A stretch of DNA of 16,722 nt from Candidatus Moraniibacteriota bacterium (GTDB lineage: Bacteria > Patescibacteriota > Minisyncoccia > Moranbacterales > GCA-2747515). Each line of letters begins with the position of its first letter. Within the stretch, counting starts at the first letter, position 1. The notes under the pieces were generated by a model. It searched no databases and was not told the origin of the DNA. It saw only the letters and a list, made by a program, of their open reading frames with translations. Both the position numbers and the translations under genes were made by a program. The DNA lies in contig JAUVJK010000015.1 of the NCBI GenBank assembly GCA_030592425.1, forward strand, positions 1 to 16,722. The letters are read 5' to 3'. Below are positions 5,976 through 13,519 of the stretch, in pieces.

Positions 5976-7676
5976 ATGGCACATCATATTAAAGACGATC
6001 TATCGATTGTTATTAGTGGACAGGCAGGACAAGGTATCCAGTCAATTGAGTATCTTTTGACGCATATTCTGAAATTACAAGGTTACCACGTCTTTGCGGT
6101 AAAAGAATATATGTCACGCGTACGTGGTGGGACAAACTCAACAGAAGTACGAATCTCTTCGAATGACCGGCGTGCATTTGTTGATCGTATTGATCTTTTT
6201 TTGCCTCTTGATAAATCATCAATTCCGCATTGTGCAGATCGTCTCTCGAAAGAAACGATTATCATCGGTGAGCAGAAGCGTCTTGAGACAGATTATAAAC
6301 TATTGGATGTACCACTATTGGAAATTGCACATGATGTTGGTAATCGTATCTTTGCAAATACTGTTGCAGCAGGTGTTGTTCTTGGCATGATGCAGTCTGA
6401 TCGTGCAATCGCAGAAGATTATATTCGCTCATTCTTTTCACGAAAAGGGGATGAGATCGTTGCAAAGAATATTGATGCACTGATGCGTGGGTTCAAGATC
6501 GGTGAGCATCTTGCTTTTACGCATGAGATCACATTTACTATTGAAAAAGATGAAGCGGTAAAAGAGGCTGTATTTTTGACGGGCATTGAAGCTGTTGGTT
6601 TTGGTGCACTTGCTGGTGGCTGCAATTTTTGCTCATCCTACCCAATGTCACCATCGACGGGTTTGTTGACATTTCTTGCACAACATGGGAAAGAATGTGG
6701 TGTCCTCGCAGAGCAGGCAACGGATGAGATTGGTGCGATCAATATGAACTTGGGGGCATGGTATGCTGGAGCGCGTGGCATCATTACTACATCTGGTGGT
6801 GGTTTTGCGCTTATGACAGAGGCAGTGAGTCTCGCTGGAATTACTGAAATACCACTTGTACTTCATCTTGCGCAGCGACCTGGACCAGCAACAGGGTTAC
6901 CAACACGTACAGGGCAAGAAGATCTCAATCTAGTGCGCTATGCTGGGCATGGAGAGTTTCCACGTATAATCTTTGCGCCAGGTTCATTGATGCAAGCATA
7001 TAAGATTACTGCGCATGCGATGGATCTTGCAGATGAATATCAAGTGCCAGTAATAATCTTGACAGATCAATATTTTGTTGATCTTCTTTCAACAATCGAG
7101 TCAACAGATTTAAAGGAATCAAAAGATAAAAATCATGTTATCGAGACAAAGAGTGACTATCAACGATATGAATTAACAGATAATGGCATCTCTCCGCGTG
7201 GCATTCCTGGATATGGAAAGGGATTTGTATGTGTTGATAGTGACGAGCATGATGAAAGTGGTCACATCACAGAGGATCATGATATGCGTGATGCAATGAC
7301 ACAGAAACGGTTATATAAGAAAGCAGTAGCTCTTGCTAAGGTAGCGTTTGCTCCTGAGGTAATAGGTCCAAAGGATTATACGCAACTTGTTGTAGTATGG
7401 GGATCTAATTATCATGTCGCCAAAGAAGCATTGGAACGAAGTGGAAAAAAGAAATTAGCGGTTGCTCACTTTTCACAACTTTATCCACTCCACAATAGTA
7501 CGAAAAAGATCCTTGCACAGGGAAAGAAATTGATCGTGTGTGAGAATAATGAGACAGGACAATTTGCAAATCTCCTTGAGGTAGAGACAAAATGTACCAT
7601 CACTGGTCGGATTAATCGTTCCAATGGCAAGCCTTTCTCTGTCGAATACCTTACTTCACAATTTAAGAAAATATAA
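5976..7676 (+). CDS. korA: 2-oxoacid:ferredoxin oxidoreductase, fused gamma-alpha subunit
   Basis: Half of a CoA-dependent enzyme that oxidatively decarboxylates a 2-oxoacid and passes electrons to ferredoxin, or runs in reverse. The 566 residues hold a gamma domain first (about 8-185, with SGQAGQGIQS at 14-23 and SRVRGGTNST near 47-56). The alpha pyrimidine-binding domain follows from about 200, with YPMSPST at 222-228 replacing the common YPITPSS, EQATDEIGAINMNLGA near 246-261, and TTSGGGFALM at 271-280. The region with RPGPATGLPTRTGQEDL, where the substrate binds, is intact. A C-terminal domain II ends the protein. This domain order defines the KorA-type fusion. korB begins two bases after the stop. 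The substrate (pyruvate, 2-oxoglutarate or branched-chain) cannot be told from sequence alone. There is no Shine-Dalgarno; the leader is A/T only near the start. Confidence 0.9.
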   Translation: MAHHIKDDLSIVISGQAGQGIQSIEYLLTHILKLQGYHVFAVKEYMSRVRGGTNSTEVRISSNDRRAFVDRIDLFLPLDKSSIPHCADRLSKETIIIGEQKRLETDYKLLDVPLLEIAHDVGNRIFANTVAAGVVLGMMQSDRAIAEDYIRSFFSRKGDEIVAKNIDALMRGFKIGEHLAFTHEITFTIEKDEAVKEAVFLTGIEAVGFGALAGGCNFCSSYPMSPSTGLLTFLAQHGKECGVLAEQATDEIGAINMNLGAWYAGARGIITTSGGGFALMTEAVSLAGITEIPLVLHLAQRPGPATGLPTRTGQEDLNLVRYAGHGEFPRIIFAPGSLMQAYKITAHAMDLADEYQVPVIILTDQYFVDLLSTIESTDLKESKDKNHVIETKSDYQRYELTDNGISPRGIPGYGKGFVCVDSDEHDESGHITEDHDMRDAMTQKRLYKKAVALAKVAFAPEVIGPKDYTQLVVVWGSNYHVAKEALERSGKKKLAVAHFSQLYPLHNSTKKILAQGKKLIVCENNETGQFANLLEVETKCTITGRINRSNGKPFSVEYLTSQFKKI

Positions 7677-7678
7677 AT

Positions 7679-8560
7679 ATGGCACTCGCACAAAAAAATA
7701 CAAATGAATTTGATATGCCACATGAAACAGATATTGCTTGGTGTCCTGGCTGTGGTAATTTTCCGATCTTACAAATGTTAAAAAAGTCATTGCGTGATGA
7801 TCTTGCTATCGATCCAAAGGATCTCGTGCTTGTTTCTGGTATCGGGCAGGCAGCCAAACTGCCACAATATGTTAAAACAAATATGTTCAATGGTCTGCAT
7901 GGTCGTGCACTTCCTGTTGCAACAGGCATTAAGGCTGCTAATCCGAGACTTACAGTCGTTGTAACAAGTGGTGATGGAGATGTGTATGGTGAAGGTGGTA
8001 ATCATTTTATCCATACTGTGCGTCGCAATGTGAATATCACAGTAATTGTTCATAATAATATGATCTATGGCTTAACAAAAGGACAAGCCTCACCAACATC
8101 AGAGAAAGGCTTGGTGACACCGACACAGCCACAGGGTGTTTATGTTGATCCGATCAATCCACTTGCGCTGTCTCTTTCTCTCAATGCTTCTTTTGTCGCA
8201 CGAGCTAATGCTGGAGATCCTGAACATGCACAGAAGATCATTTCGGCAGCAATCGCACATAAGGGATTTTCAATTGTAGATATTTTTCAAGCGTGTGTTG
8301 TTTTCAATAAAGTAAATACTTATAAATGGTTTCAAGATCGTGTTTACGAACTTGATGTACAGCACGATACTTCAGATCGTCAAATGGCATTTGTACGAGC
8401 GCTTGAGGAAGACATGCTTCCAATGGGTATCTTTTATCAAGATGAAGGGCGTGAGACATTTGAAGAGGCGACAGGCGTCTATGACGCTGATGAACGACCT
8501 CTCTATGAACGAGAGCGGCAATGGAATACGATCGAGGCCTTGATCAATGCAAAGAAATAG
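7679..8560 (+). CDS. korB: 2-oxoacid:ferredoxin oxidoreductase beta subunit (TPP-binding)
   Basis: Catalytic partner of KorA. It binds thiamine pyrophosphate and normally one [4Fe-4S] cluster. The TPP motif is complete: GDGDVYGEGG from 98 and NNMIYGLTKGQ from 126. The N-terminal CPGCG gives C22 and C25, and the distal cysteine in ACVVFN is C206. The third usual ligand, found in GIGC motifs of many homologues, is Q57 here (VSGIGQAAKLPQY). The length of 293 residues is normal. The two-base gap to korA implies one transcript and coupled translation. The ferredoxin that accepts the electrons may be the one at 9422-9679, though the genes are on opposite strands. No clear terminator follows the stop; a T-run at 8595-8602 lacks a convincing stem. 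Confidence 0.9.
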   Translation: MALAQKNTNEFDMPHETDIAWCPGCGNFPILQMLKKSLRDDLAIDPKDLVLVSGIGQAAKLPQYVKTNMFNGLHGRALPVATGIKAANPRLTVVVTSGDGDVYGEGGNHFIHTVRRNVNITVIVHNNMIYGLTKGQASPTSEKGLVTPTQPQGVYVDPINPLALSLSLNASFVARANAGDPEHAQKIISAAIAHKGFSIVDIFQACVVFNKVNTYKWFQDRVYELDVQHDTSDRQMAFVRALEEDMLPMGIFYQDEGRETFEEATGVYDADERPLYERERQWNTIEALINAKK

Positions 8561-8627
8561 AAGACAAAAGTCATTTTAATATGGATAAGACAAGCTTTTT
8601 TTCTTTGATGAAATAGAATGAGTTGTA

Positions 8628-8897
8628 ATGATGTCTAATTTTGACGTATACAAGAATTTGCAACAGCTGAATAGTTCTCTTTACAAATTGGTACACAGTG
8701 TCTTATGGCAGGGAGAATCGTTAAATAGGTTATTCTACATCTTTGGGATTTGGCGCATCTTACAATTATATTTCTATTGTCGCGTCGTTATGTGCTCTCA
8801 ATACAATTTTTCATATCGTATTGAAACGGTATCACGATTGAAATTAGAGAAATATGGATCTCATTTGATCAAAAAATATAAAAGGCATTATCTGTGA
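8628..8897 (+). CDS. Hypothetical ORF, unrecognised
   Basis: 89 codons with tandem ATGs at 8628 and 8631. The product is basic, aromatic-rich and has three cysteines. The middle (RLFYIFGIWRILQLYFYC) could be one amphipathic or membrane-associated helix, and the end is strongly basic (LIKKYKRHYL). I know no family for it. It lies alone between korB and the terminator that closes the reverse-strand suf genes. It may be a real lineage-specific small protein or a chance frame. Confidence 0.3.
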   Translation: MMSNFDVYKNLQQLNSSLYKLVHSVLWQGESLNRLFYIFGIWRILQLYFYCRVVMCSQYNFSYRIETVSRLKLEKYGSHLIKKYKRHYL

Positions 8898-8945
8898 GAA
8901 TAGTGCCCTTATGTCACATGTTGCGATCTTCGCACGTGAACATGA
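8881..8945. repeat. Two adjacent imperfect hairpins downstream of the orphan ORF
   Basis: The first pairs ggcattat with atagtgcc across 8884-8906 with a G-U pair. The second pairs tcacatgttgcga with tcgcacgtga across 8914-8939, with small bulges and a tetra-like loop. Neither carries a T-run. They may be processing signals or weak terminators. Confidence 0.4.
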
Positions 8946-8998
8946 TGTTTCATTAAGGATCTGTGTCCGTTTGTAGAAAATAGGTAGTGTGACAATAG

Positions 8999-9032
8999 AA
9001 AAATTACCCTTGTAAAAATAGGTGATTTTTTA
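8999..9032. terminator. Bidirectional intrinsic terminator
   Basis: aaaattacc at 9000-9008 pairs with ggtgatttt at 9021-9029 (one G-U pair), with a T-run on the forward side and an A-run that becomes a T-run on the reverse strand. It lies 14 bases past the end of the DUF59 gene and would stop transcription from both directions. Confidence 0.75.
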
Positions 9033-9044
9033 ATATGATCAGAT

Positions 9045-9359
9045 CTACACAGGGAGACCAACTTCGATACGCGCTTCCTCGCTCATCATGTCGGGGTTCC
9101 ATGGTGGTTCAAATGTGATTTCTATACTAATATCTTTGACACCTGTTATATTCTTTAGTGCCGCTTTGATATCATCTTGAATGACGTCAATTAAGGGACA
9201 ACCAATCGTCGTGAGTGTCATTGTGATCTTTGCAAGACCTTTTTTGTCGATCTCAGCACCATAGATAAGGCCCATTTCTGTGATAGGAAGATGGAGCTCC
9301 GGATCTTGGACTGTACTAAGAGCTGTGATCAGGTTAGTATCTTTTGTATATTTTTCCAT
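9045..9359 (-). CDS. MIP18/DUF59 family Fe-S assembly factor (SufT/PaaD-like)
   Basis: Small accessory factor of iron-sulfur maturation. From the preferred ATG it is 104 residues. A TTG at 9377 would add six residues, but the family usually begins shortly before this helix. The signature is clear: VQDPELHLPITEMGLIYG, a beta strand, TTIGCP with the single conserved cysteine, the helix AALKNITGVKDISIEITFEP, and the tail PPWNPDMMSEEARIEVG. It sits last in the reverse-strand suf group, which supports a role in cluster assembly or delivery. A complete terminator hairpin lies between the ferredoxin gene and this start, so it may be expressed separately. Its client proteins are unknown. Confidence 0.9.
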   Translation of the reverse strand: MEKYTKDTNLITALSTVQDPELHLPITEMGLIYGAEIDKKGLAKITMTLTTIGCPLIDVIQDDIKAALKNITGVKDISIEITFEPPWNPDMMSEEARIEVGLPV

Positions 9360-9366
9360 ATTCTTA

Positions 9367-9372
9367 TTTATA
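9367..9372 (-). promoter_or_regulatory. Candidate -10 giving a leaderless DUF59 transcript
   Basis: On the reverse strand TATAAA ends seven bases before the ATG at 9359, so transcription would start at or beside the start codon. It directly follows the T-run of the preceding terminator. There is no -35 support, because the stem occupies that region. Confidence 0.35.
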
Positions 9373-9418
9373 CACAAAAAAGCATCAGCTGTGAAGCCAA
9401 TGCTTTTTTAAAGGTGTA
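9371..9418 (-). terminator. Strong terminator inside the suf cluster, after the ferredoxin gene
   Basis: aaaaaagcat at 9376-9385 pairs perfectly with atgctttttt at 9400-9409, and tacac at 9371-9375 can pair with gtgta at 9414-9418. The loop is 14 bases. On the reverse strand the stem ends in a run of six T. It starts four bases past the ferredoxin stop. Confidence 0.8.
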
Positions 9419-9421
9419 TTT

Positions 9422-9679
9422 CTACACAAGATCTTCACCATTTTTCATTACTTTGATCGCAAGAACAGGGCATGCGCGCGCTGCATCAACAATATCTGCT
9501 TCTTCCTCTTGAGATGCTGTTGTAAGGATAACTGCCTTCCCTTCATCATCCAATGCAAATGTTTTATCTGCTGGTGGAATACAGGCGCTTGCGCCAATGC
9601 AACCATCACGGTCCACGATGATCTCAAGTTCTCCAACAGTCACTGGTCCAGATGGTTTATCTTGATCTTGAACGTCCAT
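9422..9679 (-). CDS. Single-cluster ferredoxin, probably [3Fe-4S]
   Basis: Electron carrier of 85 residues. The core reads DRDGCIGASACIPPADKTF and later ARACPVLAIKV, the layout of one-cluster ferredoxins (C-x2-C-x2-C ... CP). The central cysteine is replaced: C27, A30, C33, and C70 before proline. Ferredoxins with Ala or Gly at this place typically hold [3Fe-4S] clusters, as in actinobacterial cytochrome P450 ferredoxins. The N-terminal 15 residues are a charged extension. It lies between sufU and the DUF59 gene, so it may donate electrons to cluster assembly. It could also serve the KorAB enzyme 0.9 kb away. A consensus -10 lies just upstream. Confidence 0.88.
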   Translation of the reverse strand: MDVQDQDKPSGPVTVGELEIIVDRDGCIGASACIPPADKTFALDDEGKAVILTTASQEEEADIVDAARACPVLAIKVMKNGEDLV

Positions 9680-9692
9680 AGTATTAATAGTT

Positions 9693-9698
9693 ATTATA
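9693..9698 (-). promoter_or_regulatory. Consensus -10 (TATAAT) upstream of the ferredoxin gene
   Basis: A perfect TATAAT on the reverse strand, 13 bases before the ATG at 9679, leaving a leader of roughly six or seven bases. There is no clear -35. The region is very AT-rich, which weakens the call. Confidence 0.45.
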
Positions 9699-9724
9699 TT
9701 AAAGCTTCCTTATTTTATCATAGA

Positions 9725-9751
9725 ATAGTAAAAGTAAAAATCTTTTACTAT
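9725..9751 (-). repeat. Perfect inverted repeat covering the sufU stop codon
   Basis: atagtaaaag at 9725-9734 pairs over 10 bp with cttttactat at 9742-9751 around a seven-base loop. The sufU stop (9748-9750) lies inside the stem. No T-run follows on the reverse strand, so it is more likely a 3' stabiliser or weak terminator. Confidence 0.65.
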
Positions 9752-10128
9752 GTGAGGGATGAATCTGTTGGGTGTGAAAGCGCTTTTTGGGCTGTTTCAA
9801 GGGAAAGAAGTGCACATTTGAGGCGATTTGGACTTAGCTCAACACCAATCAAATCCGTGATATCTTCCACAGTTATTTTTTGAAGGATCGTAATCTTTTT
9901 GTCAGCAATCTTCTCAAGGAGCATTGATGCTGTAGCTTGTGAAATTGCACAACCTTCACCGTTAAAGGCGACTTTTGTGATTACGTCATCGTTGATGATC
10001 ATGTCAATATTGATCTCATCGCCACACGTCGGATTATTTGCACTATAAGAATGTGTGGGAGCGTCGAGCGTTCCATGATGAGAAGGGTGATGGAAATGTT
10101 CCATGATCTGTTCCTGATAGATATTCAT
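9748..10128 (-). CDS. sufU: SufU/IscU-type Fe-S scaffold or sulfur acceptor
   Basis: Accepts sulfur from the desulfurase SufS. 126 residues from an ATG. The three family cysteines are present: C35 in NNPTCGDEI (with D37), C60 in GEGCAISQA, and C105 in RLKCALLSLE. A lysine precedes the last cysteine, as in SufU; IscU has histidine there. The segment between C60 and C105 is only 44 residues, close to IscU and about 17 shorter than Bacillus SufU, so the insertion that marks SufU is missing. The gene follows sufS by 45 bases, which favours the SufU assignment. It could act as a zinc-bound sulfur acceptor or as an assembly scaffold. No Shine-Dalgarno is visible. Confidence 0.9.
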   Translation of the reverse strand: MNIYQEQIMEHFHHPSHHGTLDAPTHSYSANNPTCGDEINIDMIINDDVITKVAFNGEGCAISQATASMLLEKIADKKITILQKITVEDITDLIGVELSPNRLKCALLSLETAQKALSHPTDSSLT

Positions 10129-10173
10129 TTTTTTGTAATTTGTGAATCGGTAAATGGAAATGTGAAAGAGAAA

Positions 10174-11433
10174 TTATTTCATAAAAACTTCTTGCACTTT
10201 TTTGAGTCCAACAATGAGTGTGTCAACATCATTTTTATCATTGTAAATACTAAAGCTCGCGCGTGCTGTCGCAGGAATGCCGAGCGTATCAATATGCAGA
10301 GGCATTGCGCAGTGTTGGCCGGCACGAACTGCAATATGAGATTCTGTATTGAGAATGGATGCGATATCGTGAGGGTGAATGTTTCCCAGTGTAAAACTTA
10401 GAAGACTAGTGCGATCATAAGGCTTTTGTGGTCCATAGATTGTAATGTTATCACCAAATTGTTCAGAAAGTTCTGTTAATGCATAGGAGATGAGTTCTTG
10501 TTCATGTGCATGGATCACATCAAAGCTAATGTTCGTAATGTAAGTAATTGCTTCCTTGAATGCGATCACGCCAGCAATATGCGGTGTTCCTGCTTCGAGA
10601 CGATATGGCAATGGTTTGTACGTTGTCTTCTTGTGGGAAACTCGCGCAACCATTTCACCGCCAGTGATGAAGGGTTCTAATTGCTCTAAGCGTTCTTTTT
10701 TGCCATAAAGTATACCAACACCAGTTGGGCCATACATTTTGTGGGTGCTTAGTGCAAGAAAATCACAATCAAGATCTCGTACATTAATTTTTTGGTGTGG
10801 CGCACTCTGCGCTGCATCAACAATGACAATAATGTTAGGGTTGATCTTTCTCGCTTGAACAACCAGATCTTTGACGGGATTGATCGTGCCAAGAACATTG
10901 GAGACATGTGTCAGTGCAAAGATTGCCGTATTTTTATCAATTTTTTTCGCAAGGTCATTGGTATCGATTGCGCCATCAGAAGTAATGTCGACGACGCGGA
11001 AAATGTCATCACCCTTAGTAGCATCCTTTTGACTTTCGACTAGTAACTTTCGACTCATTCGTTGCCACGGGACATAATTTGCATGATGTTCCATTGCTGT
11101 AACGACAATATTAGCATCATCTTTTAACGTGTGTTGTAGTCCATGTGCGACCATATTCAGTGACATCGTTGTGCCACTTGTAAAAATGATCTCTTCTTCC
11201 TGCGCTCCAAGAAATGTAGCTGTAGCTCTGCGGGATTCTTCATATTCTGCTGTTGCTTTTTCACTTAGATCATAAACACCACGTGCAATATTAGCATTAT
11301 ATTGTTCATAATACTCAATGATCTTGTCGACAACACATCGCGGTGTAAGGGATGTTGCTGCCGAATCAAGATAGCTCAACTCTGGTTGTTGTGTGAAGAT
11401 CGCAAAATCTTTTTTGATAGTTATGCTATTCAT
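10174..11433 (-). CDS. sufS: Cysteine desulfurase SufS (PLP, class V aminotransferase fold)
   Basis: Takes sulfur from cysteine, leaving alanine and an enzyme persulfide that is passed to SufU. The family landmarks are in order: YLDSAATSLTP at the start, TSGTTMSLNMVAHG, the PLP histidine region AMEHHANYVPWQ, VDAAQSAPHQKINV, the PLP lysine in ALSTHKMYGPTGVGILYG, and the persulfide cysteine in RAGQHCAMPLH. I chose the ATG at 11433 because MNSITIKKDF aligns with the usual SufS N-terminus (419 residues). In-frame ATG at 11463 and TTG at 11481 would add 10 or 16 residues. The gene diverges from dxs, sharing a gap of under 80 bases. sufB and sufD, usually its operon partners, lie 3.6 kb upstream beyond three forward genes. 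Confidence 0.94.
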   Translation of the reverse strand: MNSITIKKDFAIFTQQPELSYLDSAATSLTPRCVVDKIIEYYEQYNANIARGVYDLSEKATAEYEESRRATATFLGAQEEEIIFTSGTTMSLNMVAHGLQHTLKDDANIVVTAMEHHANYVPWQRMSRKLLVESQKDATKGDDIFRVVDITSDGAIDTNDLAKKIDKNTAIFALTHVSNVLGTINPVKDLVVQARKINPNIIVIVDAAQSAPHQKINVRDLDCDFLALSTHKMYGPTGVGILYGKKERLEQLEPFITGGEMVARVSHKKTTYKPLPYRLEAGTPHIAGVIAFKEAITYITNISFDVIHAHEQELISYALTELSEQFGDNITIYGPQKPYDRTSLLSFTLGNIHPHDIASILNTESHIAVRAGQHCAMPLHIDTLGIPATARASFSIYNDKNDVDTLIVGLKKVQEVFMK

Positions 11434-11475
11434 ATAATCTTTACTGTATTTTATCTCTGGCATTAAGTCAAAGGT

Positions 11476-11504
11476 GTACAAGAGTTATATGAGAGTGTTA
11501 CAAT
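11476..11504 (+). promoter_or_regulatory. dxs promoter, probably giving a leaderless transcript
   Basis: TGTACA at 11476-11481, a 17-base spacer, and TACAAT at 11499-11504 with TG at 11496-11497 as an extended -10. The ATG at 11512 starts eight bases after the -10, where transcription itself should begin. Confidence 0.55.
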
Positions 11505-11511
11505 CGTTTAT

Positions 11512-13386
11512 ATGAAAAATAAGACATTTTATCCAATTTTAGATACAATTAACTCTTCACAGGACGTTCACACACTTAAAAATGAACAACTGACGGCGCT
11601 TAGCGATGATGTGCGACAATTCCTGATCAAGACCGTTGCAAAAAATGGTGGGCATTTTGGATCTAATCTTGGTGTTGTCGAACTGACAGTTGCATTACAT
11701 TACATTTTTGATCTACCGACAGACAAAGTTGTATGGGATGTCGGTCATCAAGCATATCCTCACAAAATCCTTTCGGGACGCAAGGATCAATTGCAGACAA
11801 TTCGTCAGCAGGGTGGCCTTTCACCATTCCCAAAGCGTAGTGAGAGTATCTATGATGCTTTTGGCACAGGACATTCTTCGACATCGATCTCGGCTGCAGT
11901 TGGTATGGCATTGGCGCATCGAGGAGAAAAAGAGCCGCCGTGTGTAATTGCTGTGATTGGTGATGGTGCTCTCACTGGAGGGATGGCTTTTGAGGCACTT
12001 GATCATGCGGGGGACGCTGGTGCAAATGTTCTCGTGATCCTCAATGATAACCGTATGTCAATCTCACCAAATGTTGGTGCGATGACGAAGTATCTGACAC
12101 GTTTGATCTCGTCACCATCTTATACAAAACTTCGATCAAAAGGACGCGATGTTCTCGGTAAGATTCCCAATGCTAAGGAAATGGCAATGCGCGTTGAAGA
12201 ACAAGCGAAAGGACTTGTGACACCAAGTACACTCTTTGAAGAAATGGGATTTGAATACTTTGGCCCTGTTGATGGTAATGACGTTGATACATTGACGGAA
12301 ATCCTGAGAAATTTAAAGCAATTGCGTGGTCCACGTCTACTGCATATTGTGACAAAAAAAGGGAAGGGGTGTGTTCCTGCGGAAAAAGATGCTTTAGCTC
12401 TTCATGCTGTCTCTTCTTTTGATCCGACAACAGGAAAGAAAAATAGCAGTAGCATTAAACAAGTGACGTACACAGATATTTTTTCTGCATGGATCATTGA
12501 CCAGGCAAAGGAAGATGAACAGTTACATGTTGTGACGCCAGCGATGTGTGAGGGATCAGGGCTCGCAAAATTCCACAATACTTTTCCACAACGGTTTCAT
12601 GATGTTGGGATTGCAGAACAACATGCGGTTACATTTGCTGCAGGACTTGCATGTGAGGGAAAAAAGCCAGTTGTTGCGATTTACTCTACTTTTTTACAAC
12701 GAGCATATGACCAAGTGATCCATGATGTGGCGATCCAAAATTTAGACGTTCTCTTTGCGATCGATCGTGCGGGACCCGTTGGACCAGATGGTGCAACACA
12801 TGCAGGAAGTTTTGATCTTTCCTTTTTGCGGTGTATTCCAGGAATGGTTGTGATGGCACCATCGAGCGGAGAGGAATGTAAGGCGATGCTGACATTTGGT
12901 TATGACTATAATGGTCCTGTAGCAGTGCGTTATCCGCGTGATGAAGCGATGGAAGAAAAAAAGAAATGCAAAGAGGAGAAGATCGCACTAGGTATTGCAC
13001 GCGTTGTGCGACAGGGGCAAAAGATTGCAATTCTTTCCTTTGGCGCACTTCTTGATAAGTGTCATAGTGTTGCGCAAAGTGCTGATGTAACGCTTGTTGA
13101 TATGCGTTTTGTGAAACCGCTTGATGAAAAACTTCTTTGCGCGCTCGCGAGTACACACGATCACTTTGTGACAGTTGAGGATAACGCCATCATGGGCGGC
13201 GCGGGAAGTAGTGTGGATGAATTCATTATGCGTGAGGATCTGTCTGTGACAGTGACCAATCTCGGTCTTCCTGATCGTTACTTATCACACGGTACGCGCG
13301 CAGAATTATTGAGAGATGCAGAGCTTGATGAAGATAATATCTCTCATACGGTGCAATCACTCTTGATGAGCGAAGATCCGATATGA
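11512..13386 (+). CDS. dxs: 1-deoxy-D-xylulose-5-phosphate synthase
   Basis: TPP enzyme that condenses pyruvate and glyceraldehyde 3-phosphate into DXP, the entry to the MEP isoprenoid route and a precursor of thiamine and pyridoxal. 624 residues, a normal full length. Motifs in order: GGHFGSNLGVVELTVALHY, VWDVGHQAYPHKILSGR, GTGHSSTSISAAVGMA, the TPP motif IGDGALTGGMAFEALDHAG ending in LNDNRMSISPNVG, the transketolase-like pyrimidine domain with DVGIAEQHAVTFAAGLA (catalytic glutamate) and DRAGPVGPDGATHAG, and a C-terminal domain with FVTVEDNAIMGGAGS and LPDRYLSHGTRAELL. It lies inside the suf locus on the opposite strand and ends at an intrinsic terminator. The rest of the MEP pathway is not in this window. 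Confidence 0.96.
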   Translation: MKNKTFYPILDTINSSQDVHTLKNEQLTALSDDVRQFLIKTVAKNGGHFGSNLGVVELTVALHYIFDLPTDKVVWDVGHQAYPHKILSGRKDQLQTIRQQGGLSPFPKRSESIYDAFGTGHSSTSISAAVGMALAHRGEKEPPCVIAVIGDGALTGGMAFEALDHAGDAGANVLVILNDNRMSISPNVGAMTKYLTRLISSPSYTKLRSKGRDVLGKIPNAKEMAMRVEEQAKGLVTPSTLFEEMGFEYFGPVDGNDVDTLTEILRNLKQLRGPRLLHIVTKKGKGCVPAEKDALALHAVSSFDPTTGKKNSSSIKQVTYTDIFSAWIIDQAKEDEQLHVVTPAMCEGSGLAKFHNTFPQRFHDVGIAEQHAVTFAAGLACEGKKPVVAIYSTFLQRAYDQVIHDVAIQNLDVLFAIDRAGPVGPDGATHAGSFDLSFLRCIPGMVVMAPSSGEECKAMLTFGYDYNGPVAVRYPRDEAMEEKKKCKEEKIALGIARVVRQGQKIAILSFGALLDKCHSVAQSADVTLVDMRFVKPLDEKLLCALASTHDHFVTVEDNAIMGGAGSSVDEFIMREDLSVTVTNLGLPDRYLSHGTRAELLRDAELDEDNISHTVQSLLMSEDPI

Positions 13387-13427
13387 AAAGGAAAGAAATG
13401 TCATGATCAAAGAAAGTTCTCTGTGGT

Positions 13428-13457
13428 GGTGTAAAGATAACTTTACATCGTTTTTTT
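13428..13457 (+). terminator. Intrinsic terminator after dxs
   Basis: ggtgtaaag at 13428-13436 pairs with ctttacatc at 13441-13449 (one G-U pair) around the tetraloop ataa, followed by seven T at 13451-13457. The msrAB promoter begins two bases past the T-run. Confidence 0.85.
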
Positions 13458-13458
13458 A

Positions 13459-13467
13459 TGGTATACT
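13459..13467 (+). promoter_or_regulatory. Extended -10 promoter of msrAB and the cytochrome b5 gene
   Basis: TG at 13459-13460, one base, TATACT at 13462-13467, identical to the nine bases before korA. A TTTACA at 13442-13447 would be a -35 at a short 14-base spacing, and it is part of the terminator stem. The ATG lies 52 bases downstream. Confidence 0.65.
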
Positions 13468-13519
13468 ATGAATACCAATAAATAACATTGTCTTCTTTTT
13501 ATTATTAAATCTAAATTCT

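Noticed and set aside
8561..8605. Possible terminator after korB (T-run at 8595-8602)
   Set aside because: No stem of useful length ends at the T-run; only the short palindrome aagctt precedes it.
12686..13156. 156-codon reverse frame inside dxs
   Set aside because: Rich in His/Gln/Arg with no family features, and fully inside a conserved dxs region.
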